Notes under the pieces: model-generated
What the model saw: only the letters and a program-made list of their open reading frames with translations
What the model was told of the DNA's origin: nothing
The model's database searches: none
Made by a program: the position numbers and the translations under genes
Shown here: piece by piece, positions 53,615 through 62,300 of the stretch
Position numbering within the stretch: the first letter of the stretch is position 1
Layout: every line of letters starts with the position of its first letter
Source: CAVSUZ01 sp963791885
GTDB lineage: Bacteria; Pseudomonadota; Alphaproteobacteria; Acetobacterales; Acetobacteraceae
Direction of reading: 5' to 3'
DNA: 64,000 nucleotides
NCBI GenBank assembly: GCA_963791885.1
Contig: CAWBUL010000004.1
Coordinates: forward strand, 806,001-870,000

Positions 53615-54868
53615 TCAGACCGCGGCTAACCGCGCCAGCGTTGCCGTCAGCACACGCGTGCCGGCGGCGAGTTGCTCGGGCGATGAATACTCCGCCGGAT
53701 TATGACTGATCCCGCCGCGGCACGGCACAAAGATCATGCCGGTCGGGCAGATGCCGCTGGCAAGCTGTGCGTCGTGGAACGCTCCGGAGGGCAGGCGAAT
53801 GGAGCGCAGCCCCAGCGTCTCGGCGGCGCGCGCCACGGCGTCCACCACGATGGGAGAAAAGGCGATCGGCTGGGCGTGGAATGTCTCAGTCACCGTCGCC
53901 GTGCAGTGACGCACCGCGTCGCGCACCGTGGTGTCGATCGCGTCGCCGCGGGTGCGAAGCACGGCCGCATCCGGGTGTCGCAGATCGATCGAGAATGTCG
54001 CGCGGTTGGCAACCGAGTTTGAGCTATTCGGCTCGATGGCGATGCGGCCGATGGTGAAGCGCAGCTCGTCCGCCGGATCGAGCATCAGCGCGTTCAGCGC
54101 GGTAATGGCGTGCACCATATCCTGCATCGCGTCCTTGCGCAGCCCGAGCGGCGTTGTGCCCGCATGGGCCGTTTCCCCCGATATCGTCACGGTGAACCAG
54201 CGGCTGCCCTGGATGCCGGTCACCACGCCGATGTCTATCCCCTCCGATTCCAGCCGTGGTCCTTGCTCGATATGCGCTTCCACGTAGGCGTGCGGACGGC
54301 TGCCCAGCGGGCGCTGCTTCAGGTCGCTTTCGGCGGCCAGATGCGCGGCAAGGGCATCGGCGAAGCGCACGCCGTCAGGGTCGCGGACGTCAGCGAATGA
54401 CTCGATCGGCCGCGTGCCGCTCCATGCCATGCTGCCCATGCAGCCGGGTGCGAAGCGTCCGCCTTCTTCGTTGGTCCAGGCCACCACTTCGATCGGGTGC
54501 CTGGTGCGGACGCCGGCGTCGTGCAGTGCGTTGATTGCCTCCAGACCGGCGATCACACCGTAGATGCCGTCGAACCGTCCGCCCTGCGGCTGCGTGTCCA
54601 TATGGCTGCCGGTGAGAACCGGCGCCGTTCCGGGATCGGTGCCCTCGACGCGGAGCCAGAGATTGGCCGCTGCGTCCACGGACACGGACGCGCCGATTCT
54701 CTCCGCCCAATCGATGAGCAGGCGGCGGGCCGTCCGGTCGTCCTCGGTCAGGCATGCGCGGTTGACGCCGTGATTGGGAATGGCGCCGATGCGCGCCATT
54801 TCCATCAGCCGGTCCCACTGGCGCGCCTGGTTTACCGCTGCCGCGGCGATGGTTGCTCCGTTATCCAT
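53615..54868 (-). CDS. M20-family N-carbamoyl-L-amino acid or allantoate amidohydrolase
   Basis: This 417-residue metallo-hydrolase has the metal sites GSHMDTQPQGGRFDGIYGV, VVAWTNEEGGRFAPGCMGSM and AYVEAHIEQGPRLES, then FTVTISGETAHAGTTPLGLR and a C-terminal SGAFHDAQLASGICPTGM. These define the HyuC/AllC group, which removes carbamoyl groups from N-carbamoyl amino acids or ureido compounds. Start ATG 54868 has GGGAGG seven bases upstream. It ends 5 bases from the convergent glucoamylase. Confidence 0.92.
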   Translation of the reverse strand: MDNGATIAAAAVNQARQWDRLMEMARIGAIPNHGVNRACLTEDDRTARRLLIDWAERIGASVSVDAAANLWLRVEGTDPGTAPVLTGSHMDTQPQGGRFDGIYGVIAGLEAINALHDAGVRTRHPIEVVAWTNEEGGRFAPGCMGSMAWSGTRPIESFADVRDPDGVRFADALAAHLAAESDLKQRPLGSRPHAYVEAHIEQGPRLESEGIDIGVVTGIQGSRWFTVTISGETAHAGTTPLGLRKDAMQDMVHAITALNALMLDPADELRFTIGRIAIEPNSSNSVANRATFSIDLRHPDAAVLRTRGDAIDTTVRDAVRHCTATVTETFHAQPIAFSPIVVDAVARAAETLGLRSIRLPSGAFHDAQLASGICPTGMIFVPCRGGISHNPAEYSSPEQLAAGTRVLTATLARLAAV

Positions 54869-54901
54869 CCGGTTATCCTCCCGTGGCGCGTGCCCCTGTG
54901 A

Positions 54902-54930
54902 TTGACCCGGCGCATTCGGGCGGCTAGGTT
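54902..54930 (+). promoter_or_regulatory. trp promoter
   Basis: TTGACC (54902-54907) and TAGGTT (54925-54930) are spaced by exactly 17 bases. The expected start point, 6-7 bases after the -10 box, falls at or next to the ATG of the leader peptide at 54937. Confidence 0.7.
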
Positions 54931-54936
54931 TTACAC

Positions 54937-54981
54937 ATGCGCTCGATCATGTTCGCAGCGAACTGGTGGTGGCCCGTCTAG
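54937..54981 (+). CDS. trpL: trp leader peptide TrpL (MRSIMFAANWWWPV)
   Basis: This is a 14-residue leader peptide with three tandem Trp codons (TGG at 54964-54972) followed by Pro-Val and TAG. It lies 112 bases before the anthranilate synthase gene. Ribosome stalling at the Trp codons when charged tRNA-Trp is scarce would free the antiterminator. No 5' untranslated region is predicted from the promoter position, so it may be translated as a leaderless message, as known for trpL in Sinorhizobium. Confidence 0.9.
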   Translation: MRSIMFAANWWWPV

Positions 54982-55040
54982 GAACGGACGGCCGCGCATG
55001 ATGTGTCAACAGGCCGTCCCGGGATTGGGGCGGCCTTTAT
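54971..55040 (+). promoter_or_regulatory. trp attenuator with four pairing segments
   Basis: Segment 1 GGCCCGTC (54971-54978) can pair with segment 2 GACGGCC (54987-54993, one bulge). Segment 2 GGACGGCC (54986-54993) pairs perfectly with segment 3 GGCCGTCC (55012-55019): the antiterminator. Segment 3 AGGCCG (55011-55016) pairs with segment 4 CGGCCT (55031-55036) followed by TTTAT: the terminator. Confidence 0.88.
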
Positions 55041-55093
55041 AGTTTCGGCAAGGCGCACGCACCGACCCGGACCGCCAAGCCGGAGTTGGTCTT

Positions 55094-57340
55094 ATGTCCA
55101 GCGACTCATACCGAACCAATGGCGGCATCACCGTCCATCGTGATGCCGAGACACTGGCTTGTCCGTATGACCTGACGTCCCTCGCGCGGAAGTTGGATGT
55201 TCGGCGCGGCGTCTTGCTCTCCTCCAGCTATGAGTATCCCGGACGCTATACGCGCAGAGATATGGGATTCGTCGATCCGCCCCTGATGCTGACAGCTACG
55301 GGGCGATGTTTTTCGGTCGTGGCGCTCAACCCGCGCGGCGAGATCTTGCTGCCACCGATCGCGCGCTTGCTGAGCCGGATGCAGGCGCTTTTGGCAGTGC
55401 AGGTGGGTGCCACGTCCATCGAAGGCGAGGTGCGTGCTGCGGTGGATCGCTTTCCGGAAGAACTGCGCAGTCGCCAGCCAAGCGTTTTTTCGGTGCTGCG
55501 TGCCGTGGTCAGCCTGTTCGGATCGCGGGAGGACGCACATCTCGGGCTCTACGGTGCATTCGGCTATGATCTGGTGTTCCAGTTTGAGCCGATGCAGCTG
55601 CGCCTGCCGCGTGCGAGCGACCAGCGGGATCTCGTGCTGTTTCTGCCTGACGATCTGCTGATCGTCGATCATGCTCGTGGCTCGGCGAGCAGGGTCCGAT
55701 ACGACTTTGTGGTGGATGGCCGCTCGACGAAGGGCTTGGCACGGGCGACAGAGGCCGTTCCGTACAGCACGAACCTGGCTGGTGAAGCGCCTGCCGAAAG
55801 CGACCACGCACCGGGTGAATATGCCGCTATGGTGGAGCGAGCGCGGGCTGCCTTTGCGCGCGGCGACTTGTTCGAGGTCGTGCTGGGGCAGCTTATGTCC
55901 GCGCCTTGCCCCGAAGCACCGAGCGAGATCTTTCGGCGTCTGTGCAGGACCAATCCAGCGCCATACGGTGCGCTGATCAATCTCGGCGAGGGTGAGTTCC
56001 TTGTATCCGCCTCTCCGGAGATGTTCGTTCGGGTCCAGGGGAGCCGCATCGAGACGTGTCCCCTCTCGGGTACGATCCGTCGTGGTGTCGACGCGCTGGA
56101 AGACGCCGAACGCGTCCGGGAACTGCTGAACTCCGCGAAGGACGAATCCGAACTGACGATGTGTACTGATGTCGATCGTAACGATAAGTCACGGATCTGC
56201 GAAGCGGGCAGTGTTCGGGTGATTGGCCGCCGGCAGATCGAGCTTTACTCGCGGCTGATTCATACGGCCGATCATGTGGAGGGGCTGCTTCGCCCTGAAT
56301 ACGACGCGTTGGATGGATTTCTCAGTCATGCCTGGGCCGTGACGGTCACCGGCGCGCCGAAGCCTGGTGCGATCGCCTTCATCGAGGCCGAGGAGAAGAG
56401 TGCGCGTCGTTGGTACGGCGGTGCCATCGGCAGAGTGACGTTCGACGGCAATATCGACACAGGGCTGACGCTGCGCACGATCCGCATGAAGGATGGAATC
56501 GCAGAGGTGCGGGCGGGCGCGACGCTGCTGCACGACAGCGACCCCGATGAGGAGGAGAAGGAGACGCGTCTCAAGGCCGCTGCGATGTTTACGGCGATCT
56601 CCGTGCCCCTTCGGCCGTCTTCGCCGGCTGTTCCGGTGGCCGCGAAAAGCGGGCGAGGCAAGCGCGTCCTGTTGGTGGATCATGAAGACAGCTTCGTGCA
56701 CACACTGGCCGGCTATTTCCGCACGGCTGGCGCCGACGTCATCACGCTGCGGCCTGATCTCGCCAGGGAAAGCCTGGCGCAGGGAGCGGCGGTTGATCTG
56801 GTCGTTCTGTCGCCGGGCCCGCGTCGTCCGTGTGATTTTGCCATGGGCGAGACGCTGGACCTGGCGGTGGGGGGTGCGTTGCCGGTGTTCGGGGTCTGCC
56901 TCGGCCTTCAGGGAATGGTCGAGTATTTCGGCGGCACGCTCGATACGCTTTCCCGGCCGATGCACGGCAAGCCGTCAGAGGTTCATGTGCTCGGCGGACG
57001 ATTGTTGTGTGGACTGCCGCGGCGGTTCGTCGCCGGTCGCTACCATTCGCTTGTCGCGCGCCGCGCGATCCTGCCACGCGAGTTGGAGATCACGGCGGAG
57101 ACGTCTGACGGCGTGGTTATGGCCGTCGAGCACAGGACATTGCCGATGGCCGCGGTGCAGTTCCATCCGGAGTCGCTCATGACTCCGGAGGTCGTCGGCG
57201 CCCGCCTGATCGATAACACGCTCGGTGCGCTGGTTCATTACGCCGATGCGGTTGCGGAGGAGGCCGTCTGCGAGACCCGAGGGGTGTTAAACCACTCCAT
57301 CCGCCCGCAGCGCCGCAATCTGCGCCGCTGTGTAACCTAA
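55094..57340 (+). CDS. trpE(G): Anthranilate synthase, fused TrpE-TrpG
   Basis: This 748-residue protein joins the aminase component to the glutamine amidotransferase. The TrpE part has TNPAPYGALINLGEGEFLVS, SPEMFVRVQGSRIETCPLSG, DESELTMCTDVDRNDKSRIC and WAVTVTGAPKPGAIAFIE. The TrpG part (from about residue 520) has VFGVCLGLQGMVEYFGG with the catalytic Cys, and VQFHPESLMTP with His-Glu. Such fusions are typical of Alphaproteobacteria. It is controlled by the upstream attenuator. Its last 54 bases overlap the convergent CoA-transferase gene. Confidence 0.97.
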   Translation: MSSDSYRTNGGITVHRDAETLACPYDLTSLARKLDVRRGVLLSSSYEYPGRYTRRDMGFVDPPLMLTATGRCFSVVALNPRGEILLPPIARLLSRMQALLAVQVGATSIEGEVRAAVDRFPEELRSRQPSVFSVLRAVVSLFGSREDAHLGLYGAFGYDLVFQFEPMQLRLPRASDQRDLVLFLPDDLLIVDHARGSASRVRYDFVVDGRSTKGLARATEAVPYSTNLAGEAPAESDHAPGEYAAMVERARAAFARGDLFEVVLGQLMSAPCPEAPSEIFRRLCRTNPAPYGALINLGEGEFLVSASPEMFVRVQGSRIETCPLSGTIRRGVDALEDAERVRELLNSAKDESELTMCTDVDRNDKSRICEAGSVRVIGRRQIELYSRLIHTADHVEGLLRPEYDALDGFLSHAWAVTVTGAPKPGAIAFIEAEEKSARRWYGGAIGRVTFDGNIDTGLTLRTIRMKDGIAEVRAGATLLHDSDPDEEEKETRLKAAAMFTAISVPLRPSSPAVPVAAKSGRGKRVLLVDHEDSFVHTLAGYFRTAGADVITLRPDLARESLAQGAAVDLVVLSPGPRRPCDFAMGETLDLAVGGALPVFGVCLGLQGMVEYFGGTLDTLSRPMHGKPSEVHVLGGRLLCGLPRRFVAGRYHSLVARRAILPRELEITAETSDGVVMAVEHRTLPMAAVQFHPESLMTPEVVGARLIDNTLGALVHYADAVAEEAVCETRGVLNHSIRPQRRNLRRCVT

Positions 57341-58477
57341 CTCGCGGAGCACCGCGTCGGTATCTGCGCCGAGCGCCGGTACGCCGCCCATGCGCGCCTC
57401 CACGTCCTCGAACGTCACCGGCGGCAGCATCGCGCGTGCATGGCCGCCGGGTATCCCCACGTCCCGCCAGCGCTCACGCGCGGCCAACTGCTCATGCTCC
57501 CACACGTCCTTGGGCGTGTTCAGCCGACCGTTCGCGATGCCCGCGTGGTCCAGGAGCGCCACTACCTCCCCGCGGATCATCCCGGCAAAGGCGGCTTCGA
57601 TGATTGCGGTCAGCGCCGCCCGGTTGTCGCGCCGTGCATGGTTGCTGCTGAAACGGGGATCGCCCGTCAGCTCCGGCTGCCCCAGCACGGTCGAGCAGAA
57701 CGTCGCCCACTCCCGCTCATTCTGCAGGCCGAAGATCACCTGCCCGTCCTTCACGCGGTGCGCGCCGTATGGAGCGAGCAGCGGATGACTGGTGGGCGAG
57801 CGCGGTGTCTCCGTGCCGGCGTAGCCCCAGCGCAGCACTGACGGCATCATCCATTCGACCAGCGCATCCAGCATCGCCACGCTGACATGTGCGCCAGCGC
57901 CGGTCCGCTCCCGACGCAGCAACGCCGCCAACACGCCGGATTGCGCGTACATGCCCGTGGCGATATCGGCGGCCGAGATGCCGACGCGCGACGGCTCCTC
58001 CGGTGATCCCGTTACGCTGATCAGTCCTGATTCTGCCTGAATGAGCAGGTCGTAGGCTTTCTTTTGGGCGAAGCGGCCGCTTTCGCCGTAGCCGGTGATG
58101 TCGCAGACAATTAATTGGGGATGCGACGGTGCCAGAGCTTGGTAGGAGAGACCCAGCCGGGACGCGGCGCCGGGTGCCAGGTTCTGCACCAGTACATCCG
58201 CTCGCCGCACCAGTGCGGCCAGTATCTCCTGCCCGGCCGGGCGCTTTACATCCAGCGTGACGCTGCGCTTGCCCCGGTTCAGCCAGACGAAGTGGCTCGA
58301 CTGTCCCTGCACGAAACTATCGTAGCCGCGGGCGAAGTCGCCGCTTTTCGGACGCTCGATTTTAATGACCTCGGCACCGAGATCGGCCAAATGCCGCGTG
58401 CAGATCGGCGCCGCCACCGCATGCTCCAGCGCGAGGACGCGAGACCCCTGCAACGGCAGGGTGGAGTCACTCGTCAT
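57287..58477 (-). CDS. CaiB/BaiF (family III) CoA-transferase
   Basis: This 396-residue protein has the family III fold: GSRVLALEHAVAAPICTRHL, ADLGAEVIKIERPKSGD, FVWLNRGKRSVTLDVKRPAG, and GISAADIATGMYAQSGVLAA carrying the likely catalytic Asp. Such enzymes move CoA between organic acids, often in aromatic or carnitine breakdown. Start ATG 58477 overlaps the upstream flavin reductase by 11 bases, so they are co-transcribed. Confidence 0.92.
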   Translation of the reverse strand: MTSDSTLPLQGSRVLALEHAVAAPICTRHLADLGAEVIKIERPKSGDFARGYDSFVQGQSSHFVWLNRGKRSVTLDVKRPAGQEILAALVRRADVLVQNLAPGAASRLGLSYQALAPSHPQLIVCDITGYGESGRFAQKKAYDLLIQAESGLISVTGSPEEPSRVGISAADIATGMYAQSGVLAALLRRERTGAGAHVSVAMLDALVEWMMPSVLRWGYAGTETPRSPTSHPLLAPYGAHRVKDGQVIFGLQNEREWATFCSTVLGQPELTGDPRFSSNHARRDNRAALTAIIEAAFAGMIRGEVVALLDHAGIANGRLNTPKDVWEHEQLAARERWRDVGIPGGHARAMLPPVTFEDVEARMGGVPALGADTDAVLRELGYTAAQIAALRADGVV

Positions 58478-58961
58478 GCGACAGGCTGTAATAACCGCGC
58501 GCGTAGTAGATCAGCACGGCGCGGTCTGTGCCCAGCGCCACTGCCTCCACCAAGCAGAAGAACACGTCGTGGGTTCCCACCGTGACCACCTGGTCGATGC
58601 GGCAATCGAATGCCACGGCGGCATCTTCCAGGACCGGGCTGCCGGTCGCCAGTGTGGTCCACGCGGCTTCGTCGAACCGCGCGTCCACGGCGTGAGAGGT
58701 CAGCCCGGCAAAGATCGGCGACAGTGACTGCTGGCTGCCCGACAGCGTGTTGACACACAGCACGCCGTTGGCCTTGAACGCCGGATAGGAATCGTTGGCC
58801 CGGTTGGCGCAGACCAACAGCGTGGGCGGCAAATCCGTCACACTGCACATGGCGGAGGCGGTAAAGCCGGCCTTGCCCGCGGGGCCGTCGGTGGTGATCA
58901 CGTTCACCGCCGCGCCCAGCTTGGCCATCGCCTCTCGATACGCTTGCTTCGAGACCGGCAC
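58467..58961 (-). CDS. Flavin reductase family protein
   Basis: This 164-residue protein has the flavin reductase fold: LGAAVNVITTDGPAGKAGFT, ASAMCSVTDLPPTLLVCANR, GVLCVNTLSGSQQSLSPIFA and a C-terminal VFFCLVEAVALGTDRAVLIY. It supplies reduced FMN to two-component monooxygenases. A GTG at 58961 behind AAGGAA is the best start. The oxygenase partner is not obvious; the nearby Rieske protein is on the other strand. Confidence 0.88.
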   Translation of the reverse strand: MPVSKQAYREAMAKLGAAVNVITTDGPAGKAGFTASAMCSVTDLPPTLLVCANRANDSYPAFKANGVLCVNTLSGSQQSLSPIFAGLTSHAVDARFDEAAWTTLATGSPVLEDAAVAFDCRIDQVVTVGTHDVFFCLVEAVALGTDRAVLIYYARGYYSLSHDE

Positions 58962-59090
58962 GTCCGTTTCCTTGCCTGAACGTGCAGTATGCCGCCGCGG
59001 CGCGCGCTTCGCCACCGGGCGGGCTTTCGGGGAGCGGGGGCCTCGCCTACACTGCCGCGCAGCAAAACGGGTGGAAGCGGTCGAACAACG

Positions 59091-59504
59091 ATGAGCAAGC
59101 ACGTGGTGGCGATGGTGCGGGAAATCCCGCCAGGTGAACGCAAGCTGGTCACCGTGCGGGGCCGTCCGATCGCCATCTTCAATCTCGGCGGCGAATTCTA
59201 TGGGCTGCTCAATCGCTGCCCGCACCAGGGCGGTCCGATGTGCGAAGGCGTATTGACGGGATTCATCGAATCCGACGAGCCGGGGACGTACCGCTACTCC
59301 CGTCCCGGCGAGATCATCCGTTGTCCGTGGCACGGCTGGGAGTTCGACATTCGCACCGGCCAGTCCTTCTGTGATCCCGAGAAGATCACGTTGCGGAATT
59401 ACCCTGTGGAGGTCGCGCCGGGCCAGCGCGTGGTGCAGGGACCCTATGTCGCCGAAAAGATCCCCGTCACGGTCGAGGAAGACTACGTGGTCGTGGACGT
59501 CTGA
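59091..59504 (+). CDS. Rieske 2Fe-2S ferredoxin-like protein
   Basis: This 137-residue protein has the Rieske ligands in LLNRCPHQGGPMCEG and IRCPWHGWEFDIRTG, with NLGGEFYGLLN before and VRGRPIAIF strands. It lacks an oxygenase catalytic domain, so it is a ferredoxin-type electron carrier. It opens a plus-strand run with gluconokinase and SDR genes. Confidence 0.9.
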   Translation: MSKHVVAMVREIPPGERKLVTVRGRPIAIFNLGGEFYGLLNRCPHQGGPMCEGVLTGFIESDEPGTYRYSRPGEIIRCPWHGWEFDIRTGQSFCDPEKITLRNYPVEVAPGQRVVQGPYVAEKIPVTVEEDYVVVDV

Positions 59505-59515
59505 TCGGGACGGGT

Positions 59516-60039
59516 GTGGTGAACGAGCCTCAGGTCGCAGTGGTGATGGGGGTCTCCGGCAGCGGCAAGACGACGATCGCCAACGAGATCGCTGCCCGGC
59601 TCGGCTGGGGCGTCATCGAGGGCGACGCGCTCCACCCGGCCGCGAACATCGAGAAGATGAGCCACGGTATTCCGCTGACCGACGAGGATCGCTGGCCATG
59701 GCTGCGCGCCATCGCCAAAGCGATCGACGAGACTCTCGCCGGCCATCAATCCGCCGTCGTCGCTTGCTCGACGCTCAAGCGCAGCTACCGTGACATCCTG
59801 ATCGGCCAGCGGCGCGACGTCGATCTGATCTATCTTAAAGGCTCCTTTGCATTGATCAGTGAACGCATGGCCCGGCGCAAAGGACATTTCATGCCGCCGG
59901 CCTTGCTCAAGAGCCAGTTCGACACGCTGGAGGAGCCGGACTGGACGAACACCCGATCGTGGCCGACGTGACACCACCGCCGGAGGCCATCGTGGATGAC
60001 GTCATTGCGCAAATGCGCCAGCGGAGACTCGTGGCATGA
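59516..60039 (+). CDS. Gluconokinase (frameshifted near the end)
   Basis: This kinase of about 174 residues has the P-loop VVMGVSGSGKTTIANEIAAR, GDALHPAANIEKMSHGIPL and the lid RRKGHFMPPALLKSQFDTLE, all typical of GntK. Near 59940 one base is missing; corrected, the frame gives LDEHPIVADVTPPPEAIVDD and ends RQRRLVA at 60039. The SDR gene then starts inside the stop (ATGA). It phosphorylates D-gluconate to 6-phosphogluconate. The start is a GTG at 59516 or 59519. Confidence 0.88.
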
Positions 60040-60806
60040 CTGAACAGTTTGCGATCTATCCCAGCCTGAAGAATCGTACGGTGTTCGTCACCGGCGGCGG
60101 CAGCGGCATCGGTGCGGCTGAAGTGTCGAATTTTGCCGCGCAAGGTGCTCGCGTGGCATTCGTGGACATCGCCGACGATCCGTCGCACGCGCTGGTCGAG
60201 CAGCTGAAATCGCAGGGTCATCCGGAACCTTATTTCCAGCACTGCGACATCCGCGATATCGCGGCGCTGCAGGCCGCAATCGGCAAGGCAGCGGACAAGC
60301 TCGGTCCCATCACCGTGCTGGTGAACAACGCCGCGCACGACCAGCGCCATAAATGGCAGGAGATGACGCCCGAATACTGGGACGATCGGATGGCGGTGAA
60401 CCTGAAACACCAATTCTTCTGCATCCAGGCCGTGGCACCCATGATGGAGAAAGCGGGTGGCGGTTCGATCATCAATTTCGGCTCGATCTCCTGGCATGCG
60501 CTGCAGGGCAACATGCCGGCCTACACGACGGCGAAGGCGGCGGTGGAGGGGCTGACCAAGACCATGGCCCGCGACCTCGGCGCCGCGAATATCCGGGTGA
60601 ATTGCGTGATCCCCGGCTGGATCATGACGCAACGGCAGATCGATCTGTGGCTGACGCCGAAGTCCGAGGCGAATCTGATGAAGGTGCAGTGTCTGAAGGA
60701 GAAACTTCAGCCGGCCGATGTGGCACGGCTGGTGCTGTGGCTTGCTTCGGATGACAGCAGGATGTGTTCGGCGCAGCTTTGGGTCGTGGACGCCGGCCGG
60801 ATGTAG
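60036..60806 (+). CDS. Short-chain dehydrogenase/reductase
   Basis: This 256-residue SDR has the NAD site VFVTGGGSGIGAAEVSNFAA, VLVNNAAHDQRHKWQEMTP, the Ser in IINFGSISWHALQGNM and the Tyr-Lys in YTTAKAAVEGLTKTMARDL. It most likely oxidises a sugar or polyol, since it is operonic with gluconokinase and near a Gfo/Idh oxidoreductase. The substrate is inferred from context only. Confidence 0.92.
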   Translation: MTEQFAIYPSLKNRTVFVTGGGSGIGAAEVSNFAAQGARVAFVDIADDPSHALVEQLKSQGHPEPYFQHCDIRDIAALQAAIGKAADKLGPITVLVNNAAHDQRHKWQEMTPEYWDDRMAVNLKHQFFCIQAVAPMMEKAGGGSIINFGSISWHALQGNMPAYTTAKAAVEGLTKTMARDLGAANIRVNCVIPGWIMTQRQIDLWLTPKSEANLMKVQCLKEKLQPADVARLVLWLASDDSRMCSAQLWVVDAGRM

Positions 60807-60825
60807 GCCCTGTCGGCGGTCTCGC

Positions 60826-61866
60826 TCAGCCGAGCCGCACTGTCGTTCCGCTTGCGGCCGCTCGCTTGACGGCAAGCGTTGCCTCCAGCGTGCGCGTTCC
60901 TTCCCGGCCGCTGATGATCGGCTCGGCGTTGCCGCGTACGACCTCGACGAAGTGCCGCATCTGCGCAGTGAGCGGATCGTGTTCCGGTATGAACATGCGT
61001 TCGCTCTGCAGCGGCGTCCGCCAGCCGTCGCCTGTATGGCTCCAGACGTCCAGGCGTGGAACGGTGATTGACGCCTCGGTGCCGCCGATCATGTAGCAGA
61101 ACTGATCGGCGTGAGGGAAAGCCTTGTCCTCACCCGAGGTCATTTCCCAGCTCCAAGGCGCCGCGACTGTGTCGGAAATCGTCAGCGTGCCGAGCACACC
61201 GTTGGCAAAGTGCAGCACGATTGCCGCCGTGTCTTCGACTTCGAATCCCCGTGCGGCACTCGACTCTGTTGCTTGCACGCTGACGATATCGCCGCACAGA
61301 TTCCGCACATCGTCGACGACGTGAATGAGATTGATCAGCACCACGCCACCGCCAGGGTTACGGCGCCAGGCATTGGTCCCATTGAAATAACCGGAAGGTT
61401 TGCGGAACCAGGACAGGCCATTCACCGCGATCAATCGCCCGAGCCGCCCGGACGCAATCACTTCCTTGGCGCGCTGAATGAGCGCACTGTGACGCCGGTG
61501 ATGCCCCACCAGGATCGGCACGTGCGCTTGCTCCGCCGCCACGGTAAGCGCCAGCGCATGCTCCACATCGTCTGCGACCGGCTTTTCCAGCAGCATCGGC
61601 ACCCCGGCGCGGACCGCTGCCATACCATTCGGGACGTGAAGTTGGTTCGGCGTTGCGATCACCACGCCGTCGGGCTTCGCTTCGGCCAGCAGAGTCTCGA
61701 TGTCCGGCGTCCAAACCACACCCAACGCTTCTGCCTGTGCCTTCGATTGCGGAGCAGGATCGGCGATGCCGGCGAGCTGAGCTTCCGGTTCGTGCAGGAC
61801 ACGCTTGATATGCGCCTGACCGATCATGCCGGCGCCGACGACAGCGATGCGAACGGGTGTGGTCAT
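60826..61866 (-). CDS. Gfo/Idh/MocA-family oxidoreductase
   Basis: This 346-residue enzyme has the Rossmann start TTPVRIAVVGAGMIGQAHIK and the catalytic segment MLLEKPVADDVEHAL (Lys in EKP), then VGHHRRHSALIQRAKEVIAS. It oxidises or reduces sugar-like substrates with NAD(P). The ATG at 61866 has GGGGAA upstream. It is convergent with the SDR gene with a 19-base gap. Its N-terminal region is partly duplicated at 63.4-63.55 kb. Confidence 0.92.
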   Translation of the reverse strand: MTTPVRIAVVGAGMIGQAHIKRVLHEPEAQLAGIADPAPQSKAQAEALGVVWTPDIETLLAEAKPDGVVIATPNQLHVPNGMAAVRAGVPMLLEKPVADDVEHALALTVAAEQAHVPILVGHHRRHSALIQRAKEVIASGRLGRLIAVNGLSWFRKPSGYFNGTNAWRRNPGGGVVLINLIHVVDDVRNLCGDIVSVQATESSAARGFEVEDTAAIVLHFANGVLGTLTISDTVAAPWSWEMTSGEDKAFPHADQFCYMIGGTEASITVPRLDVWSHTGDGWRTPLQSERMFIPEHDPLTAQMRHFVEVVRGNAEPIISGREGTRTLEATLAVKRAAASGTTVRLG

Positions 61867-62300
61867 GGGTTCCCCAGTTCGAGTGGTCGTTTTTCGGAGT
61901 TCGAGATGAGGACATCTCCCGAGCGCAGCCAAGGCCGAGGAAGTGTCGGCCGCAGATTCATGACCAATTTCTAACTACGCGTTACAAATCGGAGAATTAT
62001 GACAGCCGCCACCTTTAACAAGTGCGACGCCCTGAAGCGGCAGTGGTCAACTATCGAAAATGTGACCGAGGCGATGTAAGTGGCAGAAACCGGGCTAGAT
62101 GGCAGCGAAGACAGCCGAAGGCCACGCAGAACGAAACGAATAACAAATTGACACCCAATTACAGGCCGTCTAGGAGCCGGGCAGACGATCGTATGACCGA
62201 TGGCCCCATAGGGGCAATAGAGCAGACGCAAATCCTGGAAGCGACCTTCCCCCGGCGGAGCCGGCGGGGACCACGAATCATTGTCCAATGGAGACGAGCA
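61756..62300. repeat. First unit of a 1.69-kb tandem duplication (5' part)
   Basis: The stretch covering the first codons of the Gfo/Idh gene, the intergenic region and the PEP-CTERM leader matches 63441-63989 with a constant offset of 1685-1689 bases. Matching landmarks are AGGATCGGCGATGC, GGTGTGGTCAT, CTTTAACAA, CCATTACA-type and TCTAGGAGCCGG sequences. Confidence 0.8.
62148..62176 (+). promoter_or_regulatory. Candidate promoter of the PEP-CTERM gene
   Basis: TTGACA (62148-62153) and TAGGAG (62171-62176) are spaced by 17 bases. The same layout, TTGACT-17-TAGGAG, occurs at 63862-63890 before the second copy. The 433-bp gap otherwise holds no gene; a GC-rich imperfect hairpin lies at about 62248-62268. 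Confidence 0.45.
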
